Positions 27,397 through 37,398 are shown, counted from the stretch's first letter. The stretch: DNA of 64,000 nt from Paenibacillus sacheonensis (GCF_009909195.1 NZ_JAAAMU010000001.1:620001-684000), one strand, 5' to 3'. Numbers and translations are program-made. The notes: a model not told the origin generated them from the sequence alone.

Positions 27397-28318
27397 AGCA
27401 TTTGATAACGTGTCGGACAAGCGGTTCAGCATTGTCGCCAAAGCCCGTTACTTCTTTATTTTCTCGATCATTATTACGATTCTGGGCATCGCCACGCTTC
27501 TCTATCACGGCTTGAACTACGGCGTAGACTTCAAGGCCGGCTCCAGCGTAGACATTTCGTTCCAGAAGGACGTCAGCGGCCAAAAAGCCGCTCTCGAACA
27601 GTACTTGAAGGACAATGACTTCGGTACGCCCGGCATGACATTCGGCGCGAAGCGCGTGACGCTTCGTTTCGACGACGTGTTGACGGATACGAAAGAGAAG
27701 GCATTAAAGCAAGGCATCGCCGACAAGTTCGACAAAGGCGCGTCCATGGAAGTCAACACCGTTGACGTCGAGATCGCGAAGGAGCTGCAAGGCAACGCGC
27801 TCAAAGCCGTGTTGGTCGCCAGCATCGGCATCGTCATCTACGTCAGCATCCGCTTCGAATGGCGCTTCGCGATCGCGGCCATCGTCGCCCTGCTTCACGA
27901 TGCGTTCATCGTTATCAGTTTGTTCTCGATCTTCAAGCTGGAGGTCAACCTGCCGTTTATCGTGGCGGTTCTGACTATTATCGGTTACTCGATCAACGAT
28001 ACGATCGTTATCTTCGACAGGGTTCGGGAGAATTTGCGGTTCGCCAAGCTGAAGACGAACGACGACATTGCCAATGTCGTTAACGCGAGTATTTGGCAGA
28101 CGATGTCTCGTTCCATCAATACGGTCATGACCGTTCTCTTCGCCACGGTATGCCTGCTGATCTTCGGAAGCGAATCGATTCGGATGTTCTCGCTGGCGGT
28201 CCTATTCGGCTTGATTAGCGGCGCGTATTCCTCGATCTTCATTGCCAGCCCGCTCTGGCTCGCGATGAAACGGAGACAAAAACCAAAAACGAATGTCAAG
28301 TCTCCGGCTGCATCGTAG
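27386..28318 (+). CDS. secF: Protein translocase subunit SecF
   Basis: Partner of SecD. The 310-residue protein has the membrane-following GVDFKAGSSVDI motif, EVNLPFIVAVLTIIGYSINDTIVIFDRVREN and six membrane segments. AAGGAGAG at 27370-27377 lies 8 nt before GTG 27386, which is chosen over GTG 27377. The start lies inside the secD end, so translation is coupled. Confidence 0.97.
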   Translation: MHYKAFDNVSDKRFSIVAKARYFFIFSIIITILGIATLLYHGLNYGVDFKAGSSVDISFQKDVSGQKAALEQYLKDNDFGTPGMTFGAKRVTLRFDDVLTDTKEKALKQGIADKFDKGASMEVNTVDVEIAKELQGNALKAVLVASIGIVIYVSIRFEWRFAIAAIVALLHDAFIVISLFSIFKLEVNLPFIVAVLTIIGYSINDTIVIFDRVRENLRFAKLKTNDDIANVVNASIWQTMSRSINTVMTVLFATVCLLIFGSESIRMFSLAVLFGLISGAYSSIFIASPLWLAMKRRQKPKTNVKSPAAS

Positions 28319-28384
28319 TAAGCTAGATAGTAGAAAGCGGCATTCATTAAAGAAGTACCACGTTACATCATTCAGGAGGCGTCC

Positions 28385-29296
28385 ATGACAGCGAACCAAC
28401 GTTATGCCAAGGCGGAGTCTGCAGCATGGACCGGACTTATCGGCAATGTCTGCATCGCAGCGGTTAAAGCCGGGGTTGGCGTTATGGCGGGCAGCAAATC
28501 GCTGCTTGCCGATGCCTGCCGTTCGGCTTCCGAGGCAGCCGCCTCGTTTGTCTCCTTGACCGGCATCCGCCGGTGCAGACAATTCGGTACGCCCGATGCG
28601 CCCGTTCCCGCTTCACGGGGACGTTCGGAGGCTGCAACCGGCGTGCTGGCATCCCTATTGCTGATGATCGTCGGTCTCGAGATCGGAATTTCCGCCATTA
28701 AGTCGATTGCGGACGGCGTCGACGAAAGTCCAAGCTGGCCGGCGGCAGCGGTCGTCCTCGTAGTATTCATCCTGAAGGAAGTCGGCTTCTCCACGAAAGA
28801 ACGGGGGATTGACTTTTACGCTTCGCTGGCTGCGCTCGTTGGCACCGGCGGCTCGATGCTCGGCCATCCGCTGGGTCTGCATCTGCTGTATTATCTCGAT
28901 CCGGCTGCTTCGCTGATCATCGTCGTGATCGTGTTCAGCAGCGGTTACCGCGTCGCTTCGGCTTCGGTCATGCGCAGCCGGTTCCTGGAAGTCGAGCCTT
29001 CGGATCTATCGGAGCTCAAAGCCGTCGTTCTTCGCATGGAAGGCGTCATCGACATCGAAGTGCTTCGCGCGCGGGAGCATGGGCATTATGCGGTCGCGGA
29101 AGTGGTGATCAGCGTTAACCCGCGCATCTCGGTGCTCGAAGGCAACGAAATCGCGAAGCGCGTCCGGGAATTCCTCATGAAACGTTTCAATCACATGACG
29201 GAAGTAACCGTGCATGTCGAGCCCTATGATCCAGGCTATCCGTACAAGACAAATCACGACTCCAATCAGGAACAATTGACAACGCTACTGCAATAG
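28385..29296 (+). CDS. Cation diffusion facilitator-like protein with altered metal site
   Basis: A 303-residue protein with six membrane segments and a C-terminal CDF cytoplasmic domain (VEVEPSDL-like start, LRMEGVIDIEVLRAREHGHYA, ITVHVEP-like end). The membrane metal site is unusual: the second-helix motif usually ending HxxxD or DxxxD reads DACRSASE, and the fifth-helix HxxxD reads ERGID. Two to three of four ligands are therefore changed. It may carry another cation, or not be a transporter. AGGAGG precedes the ATG; recJ follows. Confidence 0.75.
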   Translation: MTANQRYAKAESAAWTGLIGNVCIAAVKAGVGVMAGSKSLLADACRSASEAAASFVSLTGIRRCRQFGTPDAPVPASRGRSEAATGVLASLLLMIVGLEIGISAIKSIADGVDESPSWPAAAVVLVVFILKEVGFSTKERGIDFYASLAALVGTGGSMLGHPLGLHLLYYLDPAASLIIVVIVFSSGYRVASASVMRSRFLEVEPSDLSELKAVVLRMEGVIDIEVLRAREHGHYAVAEVVISVNPRISVLEGNEIAKRVREFLMKRFNHMTEVTVHVEPYDPGYPYKTNHDSNQEQLTTLLQ

Positions 29297-29349
29297 CAGC
29301 AGCGTTCGTTTTTTTTGATATCAAAAATAGAAGAGAGGTGACAAGCGAC

Positions 29350-31782
29350 TTGCTTCAATCGAAAACACGCTGGAACCTCGCATCGCTGGACGTGGAAGGC
29401 GAAGCGCGCGCAGCCGCGCTCGCCCGCTCCCTGTCCCTTACGCCGCTCGTCGCCAGACTGCTGGTGCAGCGCGGGTATGACCGCGTGGACGCCGCAAGGC
29501 AGTTTCTGGACGGCGGAGCGGAATGCCTGCACGACCCCTTTCTGCTGAAAGGGATGAAAGAAGCCGTCGATCGGATCTCGCTTGCCAGGGAACGCGGCGA
29601 GCGGATCCGCATCTATGGGGACTATGACGCGGACGGCGTATCCTCTACGACGCTGATGACCTATCTGTTTACCAGGTTGGAGTTGAATTTCGATCATTAC
29701 ATTCCGCATCGGACGCTCGAGGGCTATGGGTTAAACAACAAGGCGCTCGACGCAGCTGCGGAGGCTGGCGTAACCTTGATCGTCACCGTCGATACGGGTA
29801 TCAGCGCGGTGGAAGAGATCGCTTATGCGGCAGGGCTTGGCATCGATGTCGTCGTCACCGACCATCATGAACCGCCGCATCAATTGCCGGCCGCTTATGC
29901 CATCGTGAATCCGAAGCAGGAAGACTGCGATTATCCGTTCAAAGGCTTGGCCGGGGTTGGCGTCGCTTTCAAGCTGGCGACGGCGCTCCTGGGTGAACCA
30001 CCGCTGGAATGGACGGACGTTGTCGCGCTGGGTACGATCGCGGATCTCATGCCGCTCACGGACGAGAATCGGGTGCTCGTACGTTTCGGGCTGGAACAGC
30101 TGCGCCAATCGGACAAGCCTGGCTTCCGAGCCTTGGCCGAGGTGGGCGGCGTTGAACTGCCGGCATTGCTGGCGACGCACATCGCCTTCAGCATGGCGCC
30201 GCGAATCAATGCGGCCGGCAGACTGGAGCATGCGAATAGCGCGGTTGCCCTGCTTACCTCCGTCTCCGACGAAGAAGCGGCTGCCGGAGCGCTGCATCTC
30301 GATATCCTGAACAAAGCGCGTCAAGGGATCGTCGAAGAGATCGTGCAGCAAGCGCAAGCGATGTGGGCAGCCAAGTGCGAAGCCGCCAAGGCAGCGGGGA
30401 TACGCGAGCCTTCCGTCATCGTGCTGGCCGGCGAAGGCTGGAATCCGGGCGTCGTCGGCATCGTGGCCTCCAAGATGGTCGAGAAGCATTACAAGCCGAC
30501 GATCATTCTCGGCATGGATGCGGAGACAGGCAAATGCAAAGGATCCGCGCGTTCCATCGAAGGCTACGACCTGCATGCCGCGCTCACCGAATGCGAGCAG
30601 TGGCTCGATCATTACGGCGGCCATCAGGCGGCTGCGGGCATGACGTTGCACCGCGACAATTTGATGCCGTTCGAAGAGAGACTTTCGCAGCTGGCGGAAG
30701 AATGGCTGCAGGCGGACGACTGGATTCCGAAGATGACGATCGATTTGGCCTGCAAGATGGAGGATGCGACGCTGAAGGTGCGCGAGCAGCTGTCGAAGCT
30801 GGAGCCTTTCGGGGCGGGAAACGCCTCGCCGAAGCTGCTGCTCACCGGTATCACGCTTGCGGATCGCAAAACGATGGGGAAGGAGCATACCCATTTGAAG
30901 CTTGCACTCGCCGGACAAGGTAAAATGCTGGATGCCGTCGGTTTCGGTTATGGCTATCTCGCGGATCGGCTTGCCAATGGAGCGGCTGTCGAGGTTGTCG
31001 GCGAACTGGCAATCAATGAATGGAACGGTCAGCGTAAAGCGCAGTTCATGCTCAGCGATTTGCGCGTTCCTCATATTCAGCTGTTCGATAAGCGCAATGA
31101 TCCGGAATGCGAGTCCTTCTCGTCGTTGGAGCGGCTGTTTGCCTCGACTGGGTTCGCTGCGGGGGCTCAGGGGGTGCTGCTCGTACCGAACGACACCTGG
31201 GCGGAAGCGGCTGAACGATCGGATCGCGTCAAGCTCCCTCCAGGATTTCGCCTATTGACATATGGCGCCCTTATAGGGCAAAGTGTACAATGTCGCCATT
31301 TGGCCGTACACGGCAAACCGCCGGCGGCCGAGATGCTGTCGAAGGCAGTGGAAGCGTGCCAAGGGCTTGAATCCGTTCACCTTCTGTATGAAGTCCGGAA
31401 GGAGCCGGGACCGTTTCCGACGCGCGAGCAATTCGGCCAGCTGTACCAGCTGCTCCGGCGCGAATGCCCGATACCGGATGCGGGCAGCCGGGAACGCTTG
31501 GCAGGGAAGCTGAGCCGTTCCGCGGCAAGCATCGACTTGATGCTGAGCGTGTTCGAGGAACTGGAATTTATCAGTCTCGCGAATGGAACGATCGAGCTTA
31601 GCGCGGTAACGGGCAAGAAGGAGCTGACGCTCTCGCGGAAATACCGCGAAGGGCGGCGTTCGGCGGAATCCGATGCCGTTCTCGGCATGCCGGTGAAGCA
31701 GTTGACGGATTGGCTTGCGGTTCAAGCCAGCATCGATCAAAATGAAGGTAACGAACAAAACGAAGGAGTCCTCCAAGCATGA
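29350..31782 (+). CDS. recJ: Single-stranded-DNA exonuclease RecJ
   Basis: 5'-3' exonuclease for recombination and mismatch repair. The 810-residue protein has the DHH phosphoesterase motifs: DYDADGVSS (about residue 97), [14 protein letters not shown] (DHH motif) and the DHHA1 motif [11 protein letters not shown], then an OB-fold and a long C-terminal RecJ_C domain (about 560-780) typical of Firmicutes. AGAGAGG at about 29332-29338 is best spaced for TTG 29350; GTG 29338 is the alternative. It overlaps apt by ATGA. Confidence 0.97.
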   Translation: MLQSKTRWNLASLDVEGEARAAALARSLSLTPLVARLLVQRGYDRVDAARQFLDGGAECLHDPFLLKGMKEAVDRISLARERGERIRIYGDYDADGVSSTTLMTYLFTRLELNFDHYIPHRTLEGYGLNNKALDAAAEAGVTLIVTVDTGISAVEEIAYAAGLGIDVVVTDHHEPPHQLPAAYAIVNPKQEDCDYPFKGLAGVGVAFKLATALLGEPPLEWTDVVALGTIADLMPLTDENRVLVRFGLEQLRQSDKPGFRALAEVGGVELPALLATHIAFSMAPRINAAGRLEHANSAVALLTSVSDEEAAAGALHLDILNKARQGIVEEIVQQAQAMWAAKCEAAKAAGIREPSVIVLAGEGWNPGVVGIVASKMVEKHYKPTIILGMDAETGKCKGSARSIEGYDLHAALTECEQWLDHYGGHQAAAGMTLHRDNLMPFEERLSQLAEEWLQADDWIPKMTIDLACKMEDATLKVREQLSKLEPFGAGNASPKLLLTGITLADRKTMGKEHTHLKLALAGQGKMLDAVGFGYGYLADRLANGAAVEVVGELAINEWNGQRKAQFMLSDLRVPHIQLFDKRNDPECESFSSLERLFASTGFAAGAQGVLLVPNDTWAEAAERSDRVKLPPGFRLLTYGALIGQSVQCRHLAVHGKPPAAEMLSKAVEACQGLESVHLLYEVRKEPGPFPTREQFGQLYQLLRRECPIPDAGSRERLAGKLSRSAASIDLMLSVFEELEFISLANGTIELSAVTGKKELTLSRKYREGRRSAESDAVLGMPVKQLTDWLAVQASIDQNEGNEQNEGVLQA

Positions 31783-32291
31783 ACTACAAAGAACATATCC
31801 GCGTGATCCCCGATTTTCCGCAGCCGGGCATCCGTTTCAAGGACATCACGACGCTGACGAACAATGGCGTCGTATATGCAGCAGCCATCAATGAAATCAA
31901 ACAAGCGATTCAAGACAAGCAGATCGATCTGATCGCGGGACCGGAAGCGCGCGGCTTCATTATCGGCGCTCCGCTCGCGGTCGCAATGGGCGTCGGGTTT
32001 GTGCCGATCCGCAAGAGCGGCAAGCTTCCGGGCGAAGTCGTCGAAGCCAGCTACGACTTGGAATACGGCAAAGACAAACTGACGATTCACAAGGATGCCA
32101 TCAAGCCGGGCCAGAAGGTGCTTATCGCCGATGATTTGCTCGCGACGGGCGGAACCATTGCCACGACCATCAACTTGATCGAACAGCTCGGCGGCGAGGT
32201 CGTGGGGGCGGCATTCTTGATCGAACTCGGTTACTTGGACGGCCGCAGCAAGCTCGGAGACATCGACATTTTCTCGCTCGTCACGTATTAA
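31779..32291 (+). CDS. apt: Adenine phosphoribosyltransferase
   Basis: Salvages adenine to AMP with PRPP. The 170-residue protein has the PRPP-binding motif [13 protein letters not shown] near residue 120 and [14 protein letters not shown] and [14 protein letters not shown] segments. The start overlaps the recJ stop; the recJ-apt-relA order is that of B. subtilis. Confidence 0.98.
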   Translation: MNYKEHIRVIPDFPQPGIRFKDITTLTNNGVVYAAAINEIKQAIQDKQIDLIAGPEARGFIIGAPLAVAMGVGFVPIRKSGKLPGEVVEASYDLEYGKDKLTIHKDAIKPGQKVLIADDLLATGGTIATTINLIEQLGGEVVGAAFLIELGYLDGRSKLGDIDIFSLVTY

Positions 32292-32303
32292 TAAGAACCG
32301 CCA

Positions 32304-32344
32304 AACGCCGGACATGGGAGCTCAAGCTTCCGTCGTCCGGCGTT
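32304..32344 (+). terminator. Hairpin after apt, possibly a weak terminator
   Basis: AACGCCGGAC (32304-32313) pairs with GTCCGGCGTT (32335-32344), 10 bp. There is no T tract, so it may instead protect the mRNA end. Confidence 0.5.
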
Positions 32345-32358
32345 CTCGATTGCGGAGG

Positions 32359-32388
32359 TTGACGGAAAGGCTTGAAAACAGGCATAAT
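32359..32388 (+). promoter_or_regulatory. Promoter of relA
   Basis: TTGACG at 32359-32364, 18-bp spacer, CATAAT at 32383-32388. It gives a leader of about 100 nt before relA, in which I see no further signal. Confidence 0.6.
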
Positions 32389-32497
32389 AATAGGAAAAAC
32401 TCGGGCAATACGATCACGTCGGACCATTTCATGATTTTGAATGATTTGGAGAGCCAAGGCGCCGCGCAGACGCGTGCTTTTCCGGAAAGGGACATTC

Positions 32498-34684
32498 ATG
32501 GGCATAGAGCAGCTACTCGATAAGGCATCAACCTATATGAAGGAACAAGACTTGGTACGGATCTCGGAAGCTTACGAATTCGCCGATCAGGCCCATCACG
32601 GGCAGGTGCGCAAATCGGGAGAACCGTATATTTTGCATCCCGTTGCCGTCGCCGAAATCCTCGTCAATATGCAGATGGACGTATTGTCGATTATTGCGGC
32701 GCTCCTTCATGATGTGGTCGAAGATACGACCGTCCCGCTGGAGGAAGTCCGCTCCCGGTTCGGCGAGGCATGCGCTGCCGTCGTGGATGGGCTTACCAAG
32801 CTGGAGAAGATCCAGTTCCGCTCCAAAGAAGAGCAGCAGAACGAGAATTACCGCAAAATGTTCGTCGCGATGGCGCAGGATATGCGGGTCATTCTGATCA
32901 AGCTGGCCGACCGGCTGCACAATATGCGCACGCTGAAATATCAATCCGAAGAAGCGCAGCGCCGGATCGCGTACGAGACGCTCGAGATCTTCTGTCCGAT
33001 CGCGCATCGGCTCGGTATTTCCGCGATCAAATGGGAGATGGAGGACATCGCCCTCCGATACTTGAATCCGCAGCAGTATTACCGCATCGCCAATCTGATG
33101 AAGAAGAAGCGCGCGGAGCGGGAGCAGTATATCGACGACGTTATCGGCCGCATTCGCGAGAAGCTGGACGATATGGGCATCGATGGCGATATCTCCGGCC
33201 GTCCGAAGCATATTTATAGCATTTACAAGAAGATGACCGCGCGCAGCAAGCAATTCAACGAGATTTACGACCTGCTCGCGATCCGCATCATCGTTGAGAA
33301 TATCAAAGATTGTTACGCCACGCTCGGCATCATCCACACGCTGTGGAAGCCGATGCCGGGCCGCTTCAAGGACTATATCGCCATGCCGAAGGCGAATATG
33401 TACCAATCGCTGCATACGACCGTCATCGGTCCGACCGGCGAACCGACGGAAGTGCAAATCCGTACGTGGGAGATGCATAAGACGTCCGAGTTCGGTATCG
33501 CCGCCCACTGGGCGTATAAGGAAGGCGGCGTCGTCCCGAGCGGATCGTTCGAGGATAAAATGACGCTGTTCCGGGAAATCATCGAGCTGCAGCATGAAGC
33601 GAGCGATGCCTCGGAATTTGTCGAATCGCTCAAGATGGATTTCTTCTCCGACCTTGTTTTCGTGTTTACGCCGAAGGGCGAGGTGTTCGAGCTTCCGGCC
33701 GGCGCCGTGCCACTCGATTTTGCTTACCGCATTCATACGGAGGTCGGCAACCGAACGATCGGCTCCAAGGTCAATGGCCGCATCGTGCCGCTCGATTATA
33801 AGCTGAAGACCGGCGATATCGTGGAGATCCTGACCTCCAAGCATTCGTACGGACCGAGCCAGGATTGGGTCAAAATCGCGCAGTCTTCGCATGCGCGGAG
33901 CAAGATCAAGCAGTGGTTCAAGAAAGAACGCCGCGAAGAGAACGTCATCAAAGGCCGGGACGCGATCGAGCGCGAGCTGAAGCGTCTCGGACTCGAACCG
34001 TCGAGCTTCATGTCGGATGCCCAGCTGCAGGAAGCAGCCTATAAATATACCTTCAACGATATCGACGATATGCTGTCTGCGGTCGGATTCGGGGGCATTA
34101 CCGCCGCTCAAATTTGCACCAAGCTGACGGAGAAGATGCGCAAGGAAGCCGAAGAGGCTAATCAAATCGAGCTGACGAGCGAAATGAAGGAAGTCGTAAA
34201 GTCGTCGCCTTCCATGCGCAAGACGCGTCCGACGCACGGCGTTTCCGTTAAAGGCGTGGATAACCTGCTCGTCCGTTTCGCGCGATGCTGCAACCCGGTG
34301 CCGGGAGATACCATTGTCGGCTATATAACTCGCGGCCGCGGCGTATCGGTTCACCGAGCGGATTGCACCAACCTGACGTCAAGCGCCGACGGCGAGGAAG
34401 CTGCGCGCATGATCGAAGTGGAGTGGGAAGAGTCGGTTGAGGCGAACTACAGCGTCGATATCGAAATTACGGGCCATGACCGCTCAGGTCTGCTGAACGA
34501 AGTGCTCCAGGCCGTATCGGAGATCAAGACGAACATATCGGAAGTGTCCGCCCGTTCGGATAAGAATAAGCTGGCGATGATTCATATGACGGTGCTCATT
34601 CGCAACATCGAGCATCTGCAATCTGTCGTGGAGCGCATCAAGCGGGTCAAGGATATCTATTCCGTTCACCGTATCATGCAATAA
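32498..34684 (+). CDS. relA: Bifunctional (p)ppGpp synthetase/hydrolase
   Basis: Makes and degrades (p)ppGpp in the stringent response. The 728-residue protein has, in order, an HD hydrolase domain (LLHDVVEDT near residue 70; hydrolase residues are intact), the RelA synthetase domain (YQSLHTTVIGP, EVQIRTWEMH), a TGS domain (VFTPKGEVFELPAGAVPLDFAY), the conserved-cysteine region (RCCNPVPGD), and a C-terminal ACT domain. Length matches B. subtilis Rel (734). GGAAAGGGA lies 6 nt before ATG 32498; the start at 32441 has no support. Confidence 0.97.
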   Translation: MGIEQLLDKASTYMKEQDLVRISEAYEFADQAHHGQVRKSGEPYILHPVAVAEILVNMQMDVLSIIAALLHDVVEDTTVPLEEVRSRFGEACAAVVDGLTKLEKIQFRSKEEQQNENYRKMFVAMAQDMRVILIKLADRLHNMRTLKYQSEEAQRRIAYETLEIFCPIAHRLGISAIKWEMEDIALRYLNPQQYYRIANLMKKKRAEREQYIDDVIGRIREKLDDMGIDGDISGRPKHIYSIYKKMTARSKQFNEIYDLLAIRIIVENIKDCYATLGIIHTLWKPMPGRFKDYIAMPKANMYQSLHTTVIGPTGEPTEVQIRTWEMHKTSEFGIAAHWAYKEGGVVPSGSFEDKMTLFREIIELQHEASDASEFVESLKMDFFSDLVFVFTPKGEVFELPAGAVPLDFAYRIHTEVGNRTIGSKVNGRIVPLDYKLKTGDIVEILTSKHSYGPSQDWVKIAQSSHARSKIKQWFKKERREENVIKGRDAIERELKRLGLEPSSFMSDAQLQEAAYKYTFNDIDDMLSAVGFGGITAAQICTKLTEKMRKEAEEANQIELTSEMKEVVKSSPSMRKTRPTHGVSVKGVDNLLVRFARCCNPVPGDTIVGYITRGRGVSVHRADCTNLTSSADGEEAARMIEVEWEESVEANYSVDIEITGHDRSGLLNEVLQAVSEIKTNISEVSARSDKNKLAMIHMTVLIRNIEHLQSVVERIKRVKDIYSVHRIMQ

Positions 34685-34726
34685 CGAAATTGCGAATTCA
34701 GATCATGCAGGGGAGCAAGAAGCATC

Positions 34727-35170
34727 ATGAAAGTGGTCGTGCAGCGCAGCAAGGAAGCCTACGTCGTTGTAGAAGGCGAGAAGGTCGGTACCATCGACCA
34801 AGGTCTCGTTCTGCTTGTCGGCATCACGCATGAGGATACGGAAGCCGATATTCGGTGGATGGCCGACAAGATCGCAGGCTTGCGTATTTTCGAGGACGAC
34901 AGCGGGAAAATGAATTTGTCCGTGACGGATATCGGAGGGGCAATCCTGTCCGTCTCCCAGTTTACGCTCTACGGCGATTGCCGCAAGGGGCGCCGACCGA
35001 ACTTCATGGCGGCTGCGAGGCCGGAGCAAGCCGAGACGTTGTACGATGGATTCAACAATGCGCTCCGCCGGCTGAACCTTCGCGTAGAGACAGGCAAGTT
35101 CGGAGCGATGATGGACGTATCCTTTACCAACTGGGGACCGGTCACGCTGATCATCGACAGCAAAACCTAG
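34727..35170 (+). CDS. dtd: D-aminoacyl-tRNA deacylase
   Basis: Frees tRNA from mischarged D-amino acids and glycine. The 147-residue protein has the active-site [17 protein letters not shown] motif and the Gly-Pro motif near the C-terminus as [10 protein letters not shown] (usually NDGPVT; Trp replaces Asp). Follows relA, as in B. subtilis. Confidence 0.95.
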   Translation: MKVVVQRSKEAYVVVEGEKVGTIDQGLVLLVGITHEDTEADIRWMADKIAGLRIFEDDSGKMNLSVTDIGGAILSVSQFTLYGDCRKGRRPNFMAAARPEQAETLYDGFNNALRRLNLRVETGKFGAMMDVSFTNWGPVTLIIDSKT

Positions 35171-35184
35171 CGTCGAGAATAGAA

Positions 35185-35209
35185 GGGCGGCATTCATGCC
35201 GTCCTTTTT
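35185..35209 (+). terminator. Terminator after dtd
   Basis: GGGCGGCA (35185-35192) pairs with TGCCGTCC (35197-35204), one G-U pair, followed by five T. Confidence 0.88.
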
Positions 35210-35470
35210 CGTTTTGAAAGATCCGAATCGGGGCACACTAGAGCGGACAACACCGAGTTGGCAGCCGGGCAAACAGGTTCGCGCAGCGCGGTAATAGTGG
35301 AGGTCGAATGCGGAATGCATCAATCGCGTAAAGAGCAAGGACTCGAGAGGACGTCCAGGCGGCTGTTGAACGCCGATCGCCAAGAGGCGATTATGCTGGC
35401 AAGAGAGGAATCGAACATCGAGGCGGGCGGGGAACTAGGCAGAGCGGCGGCAATACCGAGGAAGACGCCG

Positions 35471-35560
35471 TAAGAAAGAAGCTGTAAGAAAAAAGCTCTA
35501 AGAAAGAAGCTCTAAGAAAGAAGCTGTAAGAAAGAAGCTCTAGGAAAGAATCTCTAAGAA
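35471..35560. repeat. Tandem 14-bp repeat, six units plus a partial
   Basis: Units of the form TAAGAAAGAAGCTC or ...CTG begin at 35471, 35485, 35499, 35513, 35527 and 35541. Fourteen is not a multiple of three and no frame through it has a supported start, so it is non-coding. The rest of 35210-35664 shows no gene I can support. Confidence 0.9.
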
Positions 35561-35664
35561 GACATGCTGGAAGGGAAGAAGCTGTATGAGTCGTGTAAGA
35601 AATCGCTTTATTTTTTGTAATGAAACTGTAACTTATTTTCAATGATTCTCTAACATGCTAAGCC

Positions 35665-35735
35665 TATAATAGACCTCGACCCCCTTTTTTGAATATATTA
35701 TTGATGGACCTACAACTCGTTTGTAGGTTTTTTTC
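35665..35735 (+). ncRNA. Possible short transcript with its own -10 and terminator
   Basis: TATAAT at 35665-35670 is followed after about 38 nt by ACCTACAA (35708-35715) pairing with TTGTAGGT (35721-35728) and a run of T. A transcript of about 60 nt would result. No convincing -35 element is seen, and no open frame with a ribosome binding site lies inside. It could be a small RNA, or only a terminator for reads from upstream. Confidence 0.3.
35708..35735 (+). terminator. Terminator upstream of the hisS promoter
   Basis: Eight-base-pair stem ACCTACAA/TTGTAGGT with a 5-nt loop, then seven T. Confidence 0.8.
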
Positions 35736-35778
35736 TGTCCGGATGAAGCCGTGCCTGTTTTTTTCGGGCGGATGTATA

Positions 35779-35807
35779 TTGACAGGACAAAACTGGAATG
35801 ATAGAAT
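35779..35807 (+). promoter_or_regulatory. Sigma-A-type promoter of the hisS-aspS operon
   Basis: Perfect TTGACA at 35779-35784, 17-bp spacer, TAGAAT at 35802-35807. Transcription would start near 35814, at the 5' end of the T-box leader. Confidence 0.88.
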
Positions 35808-35813
35808 ATACGA

Positions 35814-36117
35814 AATAATGTGTCGATCCGTTGATAGGACAGTTTCGCTCTACCTGCACCGATTCAGAGATGGATTCCTTGGCTGTAAGAATCCTCGGCG
35901 TGCTTGAGCGAACGGACCTCCTGGAGGACATACGGCGAACCTGCAGCTGAAGTCACGCGCTCAGTAGCCGTATTGCGTAGCCGGGCGTTAACCGGGTAAA
36001 GCGAAATGAACGCGATACGGCGGGCGTTTCGGAATGTGGGTGGTACCACGATTGCTTTGTACATGACAAGCTCTCGTCCCTTTTGCCTGAACAAGGCGGA
36101 GGGCGGGAGCTTTTTTT
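35814..36117 (+). promoter_or_regulatory. T-box riboswitch upstream of hisS-aspS
   Basis: Uncharged tRNA binding favours an antiterminator over the terminator. Stem I elements: CAGAGA (35865-35870), apical helix GGATTC (35872-35877) with GAATCC (35889-35894) around an 11-nt loop containing GGCTG, then GAAC (35910-35913). The codon in the specifier position reads best as GAC (Asp, 35915-35917), followed by CTCCTGGAG. The T-box TGGGTGGTACCACG is at 36037-36050. The terminator pairs AGCTCTCGTCCC (36069-36080) with GGGCGGGAGCT (36101-36111) and ends in T. Confidence 0.92.
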
Positions 36118-36147
36118 GAATTTCGATTGTTTAAGGAGGAAGCTGCA

Positions 36148-37398
36148 ATGGCCTTTCAGAAGCCACCGGGCACGCAGGATTTTTTGCCGGGCGCCGTTGA
36201 GAAATGGCAATTCGTCGAGCGCGTCGCGCGCGATATTTGCCGGCGGTTCAATTTTCGCGAGATCCGCACCCCGATATTCGAGATGACGGAATTGTACAAA
36301 CGGGGCGTCGGAGAGACGACGGATATCGTCGAGAAAGAAATGTATACCTTCACCGACCGCGGCGACCGCAGCTTGACGCTTCGTCCGGAAGGCACGGCTG
36401 GCGCCGTCCGCGCTTACGTGGAGAACAAGCTGTACGGTGAGCCGGATCTGACGAAGCTGTATTATATCGGTCCGATGTTCCGCTATGAGCGTCAGCAGGC
36501 TGGGCGGTACAGGCAGTTCCACCAGTTCGGCATAGAAGCGCTCGGCGCGGTCGATCCTTCGCTGGATGCAGAAGTGATTGCCCTCGGGTATGCGTTCTAT
36601 ACGGAGGTCGGTTTGAAGGACGTTCGGGTGGAAATCAATTCGGTCGGCACGCCTGCGGTTCGCGCTGCATTCCGGGAGCGACTGCTGGCTTTCCTCGAGC
36701 CGAAGCGCGAAATTCTCTGCAAGGACTGCCAGTCCCGCATGGACCGCAATCCGCTTCGGGTATTGGACTGCAAGGTGGACCAGCATCACTTCGAAGGGGC
36801 GCCTTCCATATTGGACAGTCTCGACGAAGAATGCCGGACACACTTCGAAGCGCTGCAGGGGCATCTAACGGGCATGAACATTCCGTATGTCATTAATCCT
36901 CGCCTGGTACGCGGTCTTGACTACTACACGCATACGGCGTTCGAATACAAGGCGGAAGGCATCGGGGCAATCGATACGATCGGCGGCGGGGGCCGATATA
37001 ACGGCCTCGTGGCCGACATCGGCGGACCGGATCAACCGGGCGTCGGCCTCGGCCTCGGTCTCGAGCGAACCGTCATGCTGCTGGAGAGCCAAGGCGCGCA
37101 GCTGGACAATCTGCATCAAGTCGATGTGTACATGGTCGCATTAGGCGAAGCGGCGGATCGCGAAGTGACTCGACTGCTGCATGGCTTGCGCATGCGCGGC
37201 ATCGCCGCCGAGCGGGATTACCAAGGGCGCAAGATGAAGGCGCAGATGAAGTCGGCCGACAGACTGCAAGCGCGGTTTACGGCTATTCTCGGCGACGACG
37301 AGCTGGAGCGGGGAGAAATCACCCTCAAGCATATGGCAACGGGCGAGCAGAAGCTCGTGTCGCTGGAAGCGCTGGCCGACGCGATCATCGGCGACTAA
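36148..37398 (+). CDS. hisS: Histidyl-tRNA synthetase
   Basis: Class II synthetase charging tRNA-His. The 416-residue protein has motif 2 (GPMFRYERQQAGRYRQFHQF), the histidine-binding LVRGLDYYTHTAFE, and motif 3 (GVGLGLGLERTVMLL), followed by the anticodon-binding domain from about residue 325. AAGGAGGA lies 7 nt before ATG 36148. It lies 51 nt before aspS, the pair being controlled by the T-box leader. Confidence 0.98.
   Translation: MAFQKPPGTQDFLPGAVEKWQFVERVARDICRRFNFREIRTPIFEMTELYKRGVGETTDIVEKEMYTFTDRGDRSLTLRPEGTAGAVRAYVENKLYGEPDLTKLYYIGPMFRYERQQAGRYRQFHQFGIEALGAVDPSLDAEVIALGYAFYTEVGLKDVRVEINSVGTPAVRAAFRERLLAFLEPKREILCKDCQSRMDRNPLRVLDCKVDQHHFEGAPSILDSLDEECRTHFEALQGHLTGMNIPYVINPRLVRGLDYYTHTAFEYKAEGIGAIDTIGGGGRYNGLVADIGGPDQPGVGLGLGLERTVMLLESQGAQLDNLHQVDVYMVALGEAADREVTRLLHGLRMRGIAAERDYQGRKMKAQMKSADRLQARFTAILGDDELERGEITLKHMATGEQKLVSLEALADAIIGD

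Noticed and set aside
32528..34354. A 608-codon open frame antisense to relA
   Set aside because: It is a by-product of high-GC codon usage in relA; composition is Arg/His-rich and no domain is recognisable.
35258..35473. A 71-codon plus-strand frame after dtd
   Set aside because: TTG start without a ribosome binding site, no recognisable motif, and it ends at the first unit of the 14-bp repeat.
35391..35642. An 83-codon minus-strand frame through the 14-bp repeat
   Set aside because: Its Ser/Phe/Leu repeats are only the repeat translated; no ribosome binding site.
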